Source of the DNA: an uncultured Eubacteriales bacterium
Lineage (GTDB): Bacteria > Bacillota > Clostridia > Oscillospirales > Oscillospiraceae
Length of the DNA: 55,737 nt
NCBI GenBank assembly: GCA_934597725.1
Contig: CAKTSK010000013.1
Location: 1 to 55,737, forward strand
Direction: 5' to 3'
In this document: one piece after another, positions 49,583-55,737 of the stretch
Position numbering within the stretch: the first letter of the stretch is position 1
Layout: every line of letters starts with the position of its first letter
Made by a program: the position numbers and the translations under genes
Notes under the pieces: generated by a model
What the model was told of the DNA's origin: nothing
What the model saw: only the letters and a program-made list of their open reading frames with translations
Databases searched by the model: none

Positions 49583-52500
49583 CCTGCGCCGTTCCCTTCC
49601 CGGAGGACCACATTGTCCTCCCCCAGCAGCTCCCGCAGCTCCTGCACCAGGGCCGGGTGGAGCTGGCACCGCGCCCCCAGGCGGCGGCCGGTGTCAGCCA
49701 GATAGAGCACCGCCGGCTGGGTGCCGGGAAAGAGGACGAACAGATCCTTCACCCGTTCCAGCCGGGGGTCCTCCTGGCCGGAGAAGCGCAGATACAGCTT
49801 CCCGGTCCGGGGGGCGGCGGGGGCCGGGTCCCGGGCCGGCAGGGTCCCCTCTGCCAGCTGGCTCAGGGGCAGCAGCTGGTCGCACAGCAGCTGGGGGGGC
49901 TTTTCCTCCCGCAGGCTCAGCCGCCCCCGGACCAGCAGGGGCAGGTTGGCCTGCAAATAGCTGCCGTTCTCCTCCAGCAGGCGGGAAAAGACCATCAGCT
50001 CCAGGCTCCCGGTCTCGTCCTCCAGGGTCACATAGGCCATGAGGGAATTGCTGCGGGTGGTCTTGGTCTTGACTGCGGCCACCACCCCCGCCAGGGTCAG
50101 CTGCTGGCCGTCCTGGAAGCGCTGGGGGCCGTCGGTCCGGGCGCAGTCCTCCACCACCCCGCCGATGGCGGCGGCGCCCTGGGCCCGGGTGAGGTCCCGG
50201 TAGGCGTCCATGGGGTGGCCGGAGAGGTAGAGGCCGGTGACCTCCTTTTCCATGGCCATCAGCTCCTGGGGGGGGAACTCCGGCAGGTCCCGCAGCACCA
50301 ACTCCACCGGCTCGGGCTTGTCCTGGCCCAGGGAGAACAGGTCGAACTGGCCCTCCAGGTTCTTCCGCCGGTTCCGGGCCAGGCTGTCCAGCAGCTGTTC
50401 ATAGGCGTCCAGCAGCTGGGACCGGCGCACGCCCATGGCGTCGAAGGCCCCGGCCCGGATGAGGCTTTCCAGCACCCGCTTGTTCAGGTCCTGGTCCAGC
50501 AGCCGCTGGCAGAAGTCGGGGAAGGAGGTGAAGGGGCCGTCGGCCTCCCGCTGGGCCAGCACCGTGTTGGTAAAGCCCCGGCCCACCCCTTTCAGGGCCG
50601 CCAGGCCGAAGCGGATGTCCTCTCCGGCCACGGTGAAGTGGGGGCCGGACTGGTTGATGTCCGGCGGGAGCAGGCGGATGCCCATGCTGCGGCACTCGGC
50701 GATGTACTCGGCGATCTTGTCCTGGGAGTCCAGCACCGAGGTGAGCAGGGCGGCCATATACTCCCGGGGGTAATGGCACTTGAACCAGGCGGTCTGATAG
50801 GCCACGATGGCGTAGCAGACGGCGTGGGCCTTGTTGAAGGCGTAGTTGGCAAAGTCGGTGATCTCGTCGTAGATCTCCTCGGCCACCGTCTGCTCGATGC
50901 CGTTGGCGGCGCAGCCGGCGATATTCCGTTCCGGGTCCCCGTGGAGGAAGGCCGCCCGCTCCCGCTGGATGTCCGCCAGCTTCTTTTTGGACATGGCCCG
51001 GCGGACCATGTCGGCCTGCCCCAGGGAGTAGCCCGCCAGCCGGCGGAAGATCTCGATGACCTGCTCCTGGTAGACGATGCACCCGTAAGTGTTGGCCAGG
51101 ATGGGTTCCAGGGCGGGGTGGCGGTAGGTGACGGTGTCCGGGTTGTGCTTGCTGGCGATGAAGCGGGGGATGGACTCCATGGGGCCGGGGCGGTAGAGGG
51201 CGATGATGGCGGTGATGTCCTCGATGTCCTTGGGCTTCAGGCCCACGCACACCCCGGTCATGCCCGCCGATTCCATCTGGAACACCCCGCAGGTGCGGCC
51301 GTCGGAGAGCATCTGAAAGGTCTCCGGGTCCTCATCGGGGATGCTTTTCAGGGTGAAGTCGGGTTCCCTGGCCCGGACCATCTGCACCGCGTCGTCCAGC
51401 ACCGTCAGGTTCCGCAGGGCCAGGAAGTCCATTTTCAGCAGGCCCAGCTCCTCCAGGGTGGTCATGGGATACTGGGTGACCACGGCCTCGTCGTTCTTGG
51501 CCAGGGGGACGTAGGTGTCCACCGGGTTGCGGGTGATGACCACCCCGGCGGCGTGGGTGGAGGCGTGGCGGGGCATCCCCTCCAGCCCCTTGGCGGTGTC
51601 GATGATCTTCTGCACGATCGGGTCCTGCTCGTACATCTCCCGCAGGGGCTTGGACAGGCTGAGGGCCTGGTCCAGGGTCATGTGCAGGGCGTTGGGCACC
51701 TGCTTGGCGATGGCGTCCACCTGGGCATAGGGCACGTTCAAGGCCCGGCCCACGTCCCGGATGGCCCCCTTGGCGGCCATGGTGCCGAAGGTGACGATCT
51801 GGGCCACATGGTCGGCCCCGTATTTCCGGTTCACATAGTCGATGACCTCCCCCCGGCGGCGGTAGCAGAAGTCCACGTCGATGTCGGGCATGGACACCCG
51901 CTCGGGGTTCAGGAAGCGCTCGAAGTAGAGGGAGTATTTCACCGGGTCCACGTCGGTGATGTCCAGGCAGTAGGCCACCATGGACCCGGCGGCGGAGCCG
52001 CGCCCCGGCCCCACGGGGATCTGGTGGGCCTTGGCATAGCCGATGAAGTCGGAGACGATGAGGAAATACTCCACAAAGCCCATCCGGCGGATCATGTCCA
52101 TCTCATAGGTCAGCTGGGCCTGCTCGGCCTCCCCGGCCTGGGGATAGCGGCGGGCGAAGCCCTGGCGGCAGAGGGTCTCGAAGTAGGCATCCCCGTCGTC
52201 ATAGCCCGGGGGGAGCTTGAATTCCGGCAGGTGGTAGACCCCGAATTCAAACTCCACGTTACAGACCTCGGCGATGCGGGCGGTGTTCTCCAAAGCCTCC
52301 GGCCAGTCGGGGAAGAGGGCGGCCATCTCCTGCTCCGATTTCAGATAGAACTCCGGCGTCTCGAAGCGCATCCGGCTGGGGTCGTCCACCGTCCGGTTCA
52401 TCTGGATGCACATGAGTACATCTTGCAGCACCGCGTCCTGGCGGGTGAGGTAGTGGGCGTCGTTGGTGGCCGCCAGGGGGATGCCCGTCTCCTGATGGAG

Positions 52501-53073
52501 GGCCAGGATGCCCTGGATGACCTGCTTCTGCTGGGGGATGCCGTGGTCCTGCAGCTCCAGATAGTAGCTCTCCGGGCCGAACAGGGCCTGCATTTCCAGG
52601 GCGTGGGCCTTGGCGCCGGCGGTGTCCCCCGCCAGCAGCAGCCGGGGCAGCTTTCCCGCCAGACAGGCGGAGAGGGCGATAAGGCCCTCGTGGTAGCGTT
52701 CCAGCAGCTCCCAGTCCACCCGGGGCTTGCCGTAAAAGCCCTCGGTGAAGCCCCGGCTGACCAGAGCCGACAGGTTCCGGTAGCCCTGCTCGTTCCGGCA
52801 CAGCAGGACCAGGTGATAGGGGTGGTCGTCCAGCTCATGGACCCGGTCGAACCGGGTCCGGGGGGCCACATAGACCTCGCAGCCGATGATGGGCTTGATG
52901 CCGGCGGCTTTGGCCGCCCGGTAGAAGTCGATGGTCCCGTACATCACCCCGTGGTCGGTCACGGCCACCGCCGTCTGGCCCAGCTCCTTGGCCCGGGCCA
53001 CCAGCGCCGGGATGCGGCAGGCGCCGTCCAGCAAACTGTATTCTGAGTGTACATGCAAATGCACGAAGGCCAT
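49579..53073 (-). CDS. dnaE: DNA polymerase III subunit alpha, DnaE
   Basis: 1164 residues, standard length for DnaE. PHP domain at the N-terminus (HLHVHSEYSLLDG), catalytic aspartates in MPDIDVDFCYRRR, helix-hairpin-helix (about 830-870) and OB domain near the end. In Firmicutes DnaE extends RNA primers and works next to PolC. GGGGAGGAGACCT precedes ATG. It is downstream of the C-GCAxxG-C-C gene by about 30 bp; both follow whiA and rapZ on the same strand. Confidence 0.97.
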   Translation of the reverse strand: MAFVHLHVHSEYSLLDGACRIPALVARAKELGQTAVAVTDHGVMYGTIDFYRAAKAAGIKPIIGCEVYVAPRTRFDRVHELDDHPYHLVLLCRNEQGYRNLSALVSRGFTEGFYGKPRVDWELLERYHEGLIALSACLAGKLPRLLLAGDTAGAKAHALEMQALFGPESYYLELQDHGIPQQKQVIQGILALHQETGIPLAATNDAHYLTRQDAVLQDVLMCIQMNRTVDDPSRMRFETPEFYLKSEQEMAALFPDWPEALENTARIAEVCNVEFEFGVYHLPEFKLPPGYDDGDAYFETLCRQGFARRYPQAGEAEQAQLTYEMDMIRRMGFVEYFLIVSDFIGYAKAHQIPVGPGRGSAAGSMVAYCLDITDVDPVKYSLYFERFLNPERVSMPDIDVDFCYRRRGEVIDYVNRKYGADHVAQIVTFGTMAAKGAIRDVGRALNVPYAQVDAIAKQVPNALHMTLDQALSLSKPLREMYEQDPIVQKIIDTAKGLEGMPRHASTHAAGVVITRNPVDTYVPLAKNDEAVVTQYPMTTLEELGLLKMDFLALRNLTVLDDAVQMVRAREPDFTLKSIPDEDPETFQMLSDGRTCGVFQMESAGMTGVCVGLKPKDIEDITAIIALYRPGPMESIPRFIASKHNPDTVTYRHPALEPILANTYGCIVYQEQVIEIFRRLAGYSLGQADMVRRAMSKKKLADIQRERAAFLHGDPERNIAGCAANGIEQTVAEEIYDEITDFANYAFNKAHAVCYAIVAYQTAWFKCHYPREYMAALLTSVLDSQDKIAEYIAECRSMGIRLLPPDINQSGPHFTVAGEDIRFGLAALKGVGRGFTNTVLAQREADGPFTSFPDFCQRLLDQDLNKRVLESLIRAGAFDAMGVRRSQLLDAYEQLLDSLARNRRKNLEGQFDLFSLGQDKPEPVELVLRDLPEFPPQELMAMEKEVTGLYLSGHPMDAYRDLTRAQGAAAIGGVVEDCARTDGPQRFQDGQQLTLAGVVAAVKTKTTRSNSLMAYVTLEDETGSLELMVFSRLLEENGSYLQANLPLLVRGRLSLREEKPPQLLCDQLLPLSQLAEGTLPARDPAPAAPRTGKLYLRFSGQEDPRLERVKDLFVLFPGTQPAVLYLADTGRRLGARCQLHPALVQELRELLGEDNVVLREGNGAG

Positions 53074-53103
53074 AGGTCTCCTCCCCTCTTGGGCGGCGGG
53101 CGG

Positions 53104-53544
53104 TCAGGCCCGCTCCTGCCGCATTTCCTCTAAAATCTCGATGGCGGAGATGATCAGCACGTCACAGCGGTTGGTCAGCCCCAGGTCCCGGGCCGCCGGG
53201 GTCTCGTCCCCGGCCCGGACCTCGGTTTTGAGCAGGGGGCGGCAGCGCAGCTCCCCGAACTTCTCCCGGAAGCGCTGCTGGAACTCCTTGGCCAGCTTGC
53301 CCGTGCGGCGCTTGCTGCCCACCGGGTCCTCCCGGTCGATGGGGGTGAGCAGGCCCAGGGTCATCACCGCCCCGGTGATGGCCCCGCACAGCTCCCCGCT
53401 GTTGGCTCCGGCCCCGAAGCCGCCGCCCATGTCAAAGCTGGTCTGTTCGCTCAGGCCGGTCAGGTCCCGGTAGGCGGCCAGCACAGCCTGGCAGCAGTTG
53501 AAGCCCTGGTGATGGTAAGCAGCCGCTTGTTCATAACGATTCAT
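53104..53544 (-). CDS. C-GCAxxG-C-C family redox protein
   Basis: 146 residues. Cysteines at FNCCQAV (17, 18), ELCGAITGAV (53), LRCRPLL (101) and NRCDVL (127) fit the C_GCAxxG_C_C family, which often has a heme or Fe-S/redox role and is common in anaerobes. AAGGAGATTGCGT before ATG at 53544; an upstream extension of 43 codons crosses a terminator and is rejected. Confidence 0.88.
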   Translation of the reverse strand: MNRYEQAAAYHHQGFNCCQAVLAAYRDLTGLSEQTSFDMGGGFGAGANSGELCGAITGAVMTLGLLTPIDREDPVGSKRRTGKLAKEFQQRFREKFGELRCRPLLKTEVRAGDETPAARDLGLTNRCDVLIISAIEILEEMRQERA

Positions 53545-53573
53545 ACGCAATCTCCTTTTTTGCTCCTGAAATG

Positions 53574-53604
53574 AAAAAGGAGGATCAGGCACAGCCGATC
53601 CTCC
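53574..53604 (-). terminator. Terminator after whiA
   Basis: GGAGGATC (53579-53586) pairs with GATCCTCC (53597-53604), 10-nt loop; TTTTT follows on the minus strand. Confidence 0.85.
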
Positions 53605-53722
53605 CGGCGCGCCCGCCAGGGGGCACGTCCTGATTAACAGAGGTATGATACGCCACAAGGGGCCAAAATGCAAGCCCCCGGGCCATATTCTTCCCCGTTC
53701 CGGCGACTTTTTTCGCCCCCGG

Positions 53723-54622
53723 TCAGTCCGCCTGCTTGCTCAGCTGGATCAGCTTCCGCAGCCGGTGGCTGAGGGAGGACTTGGTCACCGGCGGCACGCA
53801 CAGGGCCGCCAGCTGGGACAGGGAAAGCTCCGGGTTGGCCTCCCGCAGGCGGGCTGCCTCCTGCAGCTTGGGGGAAAGCTCCTGCAAGGTCCCCTTCTCC
53901 CGCAGGAGCTGGATGGCCCGGCGCTGCTCCAGGGCGGCGTCCACGGTCTTGTCCACGTTGGCCGCCTCGCAGTTGACCCGGCGGTTGACCCCGTTTCGCA
54001 GCAGCTTTTCCGCCTTGGTGTTCATCAGCTCCATGGCGCACACCGGCGCGCCGATGGCGGTGAGCAGGTCCTCGATGGCCTCGCTCTGCTTGAAATAGGT
54101 GATGTAATTGGCCTTGCGGGTGGTCTCCTTGGGGGCGTAGCCCAGCTCCAGCAGCAGGGCCTCCAGCTCCCGGCTCACCCGCAGGTGGGTGGTGGCCAGC
54201 TCCAGGTGGTAGCCCTTCTGGGGGTCGGTCACCGAGCCGCCGGCCAGGAAGGCCCCCCGCAGAAAGGCCATGCGGCAGTGGCTCTCCTCCAGCAGGCCGA
54301 AGTTGATGTGGTGGGCCGGCCCGCCGGGATCGAAGGCGCAGGTCTCCCACAGCTGGGTCAGCTTATCCGGGTCGGTGATGGTAAAGATCCGCTTCCCCGC
54401 CCCGGAGGCATCCCCCTTCTGGTCAAAGGCCAGGCCAAAGGCCCGGTGGAACAGCCCCGGCAGCCGCTGGGCAAAGGCCGCTGACTCCGTGACGATCTTC
54501 ACCTCGGACAGCGAAAACCGGTTGCAGTACAGCAGCACCCCGCAGGCCTCGGCCAGGGCGCAGCACTTCCGGCCGGGCTTGCCCCGGCACAGCTCTGCCT
54601 TCACATCCGCTGCAAATGACAT
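53723..54622 (-). CDS. whiA: DNA-binding protein WhiA
   Basis: 299 residues: N-terminal LAGLIDADG-like domain (FLRGAFLAGGSVTDPQKGYHLE in segments) and C-terminal helix-turn-helix (NPELSLSQLAALCVPPVTKSSLSHRLRKL in parts). Involved in division and sporulation-type gene control. 45 bp after rapZ. GGAGGGGGAGAGG before ATG. The usual yvcK between rapZ and whiA is missing. Confidence 0.95.
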   Translation of the reverse strand: MSFAADVKAELCRGKPGRKCCALAEACGVLLYCNRFSLSEVKIVTESAAFAQRLPGLFHRAFGLAFDQKGDASGAGKRIFTITDPDKLTQLWETCAFDPGGPAHHINFGLLEESHCRMAFLRGAFLAGGSVTDPQKGYHLELATTHLRVSRELEALLLELGYAPKETTRKANYITYFKQSEAIEDLLTAIGAPVCAMELMNTKAEKLLRNGVNRRVNCEAANVDKTVDAALEQRRAIQLLREKGTLQELSPKLQEAARLREANPELSLSQLAALCVPPVTKSSLSHRLRKLIQLSKQAD

Positions 54623-54667
54623 CCTCTCCCCCTCCTTCTCGGGTCCCCGCCGGCAGGCGGGGCGATC

Positions 54668-55531
54668 TTACCGGCTGATGTCCCGGTGGTTCTCCTCCAC
54701 CCGGTAGCCCTTCTGCCGCAGAAACTCCGTCACGGCGTGGGCCACGGCCACCGACCGGTGGTGCCCGCCGGTGCAGCCGATGGCGATGACCAGGGACGAC
54801 TTGCCCTCCTCCACATACTGGGGCAGCAGAAAGGCAAACAGCTCCTCCAGGTGGCGCAGGAACTCCGTGGTCTGGCGGTAGCCGAAGAGGAAGCTCCGCA
54901 CGGCCTCCTCCAGGCCAGTGCACTCCTTCAGCTCCGCGATGTAATAGGGGTTGGGCAGAAAGCGCACGTCAAAGACCAGGTCGGCGTCGATGGGGATGCC
55001 GTACTTGAAGCCGAAGGAGGTCACCGACACCGTCATGGTCTCGTCCGGCGAGCCCATGCCGAACAGCCGCAGCAGCTCCCCCCGGAACTTGGACAGGTTC
55101 AGCCCCGTGGAGTTCAGAATGTGGCTGGCCCGGCGGCGCACCGGCTCCAGGGCCACCCGCTCCAGCTTCACCGCCACCGGCAGGGGATAGCCCTGGCGGG
55201 TGAGGGGGTGGGTGTGGCGGGTCTCCTTGTAGCGGCGGACGATGTCCTCGTCGGCGGCCTCGATGAACAGCAGCTGATAGGATAGGTTCATCTCCTTCAG
55301 GCCGTCCAGCACCTGGAACAGCTCGTCAAAGGTCTGCCCGCCCCGGATGTCGGTGACCAGGGCCACCCGGCTGTATTTGCCCGTCCCGGCCCCGGCCATG
55401 CACAGGCCGGCAAAGTTGGTGATGAGGGCCACGGGCATGTTGTCCACGCAATAAAAACCCAGGTCCTCCAAAAACGCAGCGGCAGAACTCTTCCCCGCCC
55501 CGGACATGCCGGAAATGATGATAAATTCCAT
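54668..55531 (-). CDS. rapZ: RNase adapter / nucleotide-binding protein RapZ (YvcJ)
   Basis: 287 residues. P-loop GMSGAGKS at the N-terminus; GFYCVDNMPV; C-terminal domain with IGCTGGHHRSVAVA. Binds GTP and, in some species, sugar-phosphate signals and small RNAs. GGAAAGGGGGCCAGG before ATG. First gene of the rapZ-whiA unit. Possible -10 TATACT at 55602-55607 on the minus strand. Confidence 0.96.
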   Translation of the reverse strand: MEFIIISGMSGAGKSSAAAFLEDLGFYCVDNMPVALITNFAGLCMAGAGTGKYSRVALVTDIRGGQTFDELFQVLDGLKEMNLSYQLLFIEAADEDIVRRYKETRHTHPLTRQGYPLPVAVKLERVALEPVRRRASHILNSTGLNLSKFRGELLRLFGMGSPDETMTVSVTSFGFKYGIPIDADLVFDVRFLPNPYYIAELKECTGLEEAVRSFLFGYRQTTEFLRHLEELFAFLLPQYVEEGKSSLVIAIGCTGGHHRSVAVAHAVTEFLRQKGYRVEENHRDISR

Positions 55532-55564
55532 CCTGGCCCCCTTTCCAGGCGGGGTCGCCCGCCC

Positions 55565-55600
55565 TGGTCTGTCTGGTCTGATGGGTCTGATATGGTCTAA
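55565..55600. repeat. Short direct repeat TGGTCTGAT-like in the rapZ leader
   Basis: The motif GGTCT[GA] occurs four times at 55566, 55575, 55585 and 55595, spaced 9-10 bp, just upstream of rapZ and next to its likely -10. It might be a leader element or simple slippage product. Confidence 0.5.
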
Positions 55601-55721
55601 TAGTATACCATAGTTTCCCAGTCCCCCGCAAGACCTTGCGCCCGGATGGTCCGTCAGGTATGTAGGTGTTACAATGATGTGTGACAGATAGTCAAAAAAG
55701 AAGAGCGAATAGGAGTGACCT

Positions 55722-55737
55722 GTGTTAAGGTTAAGTT
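55722..55737 (+). CDS. Start of a gene cut by the right edge
   Basis: GTG at 55722-55724 preceded by AGGAG and seven bases. Only five codons (V-L-R-L-S) are seen. A TACAAT at 55670-55675 could be its -10. Product cannot be told. Confidence 0.35.

Noticed and set aside
49657..53046. 1129-residue open frame opposite dnaE
   Set aside because: It is the antisense of a well-supported DnaE gene in GC-rich DNA and has no ribosome site or homology.

Overview
The window reads as part of the chromosome of a GC-rich, low-skew Clostridia bacterium, most likely an Oscillospiraceae/Ruminococcaceae-type gut anaerobe. Support: strong AAAGGAGG-type ribosome binding sites, sigma-A promoters with 17-18 bp spacing, Firmicutes marker families (WhiA, RapZ, YlmH, DUF896, DUF1836, DUF4364, CymR/IscR-like Rrf2), a Bacillus-type LexA box in front of lexA, and a butyrate-type thiolase. 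Genus-level assignment is inference. No rRNA, tRNA, CRISPR array, insertion sequence or phage gene was recognised.

Layout. 1-306: a degenerate 27-29 bp tandem array of palindromic units running into the end of miaB. 300-1703: miaB. 1921-8379: an AT-richer block on the minus strand with a lipoprotein, five zinc-ribbon proteins (four of them membrane-anchored), an SH3/cysteine-amidase-like secreted protein and a Crp/Fnr regulator; it looks like an accessory envelope/stress locus. 8547-11500: metG and a polytopic membrane protein. 11896-14472: two lipoproteins and three small membrane proteins, two of them preceded by arrays of a 7-bp repeat. 14681-17416: DUF1836 regulator, tatD, the TatD-linked radical SAM gene, and an Rrf2 regulator. 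17486-22819 (minus): GNAT, DUF2156, DEAD-box helicase, ftsH with a long Pro/Ala tail. 23201-26566: rlmB and a large protein that looks like a catalytically dead metal P-type ATPase with a 36-bp-repeat Gln/Pro-rich N-terminus. 26751-29601: small accessory membrane proteins including a frameshifted gene and a 69-bp duplication. 29879-34525: lexA, an FAD oxidoreductase, a DnaA-box cluster, mnmE, a DUF2238-like membrane protein. 34636-37119 (minus): three UspA genes and a lipid kinase. 37302-40826: ylmH, DUF896, a tautomerase-like protein, a small membrane protein, and a tandem pair of recent paralogues. 40901-46742 (minus): C39-like protein, gamma carbonic anhydrase, serA, serC (with four hairpins between serC and serA), thiolase, a small secreted protein. 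46910-47968: an unknown gene and DUF4364. 48032-55531 (minus): cls, dnaE, a C-GCAxxG-C-C protein, whiA, rapZ. A new gene starts at the right edge.

How it fits together. Most of the window is housekeeping: tRNA modification (miaB, mnmE), rRNA methylation (rlmB), translation (metG), SOS control (lexA), replication (dnaE), serine synthesis (serA, serC), cell division and envelope regulation (whiA, rapZ, ftsH, cls). Between these anchors sit accessory blocks of uncharacterised envelope proteins. The most unusual items are the P-type-ATPase-like pseudoenzyme, the zinc-ribbon envelope locus, the palindromic repeat array and the hairpin-filled serC-serA spacer.
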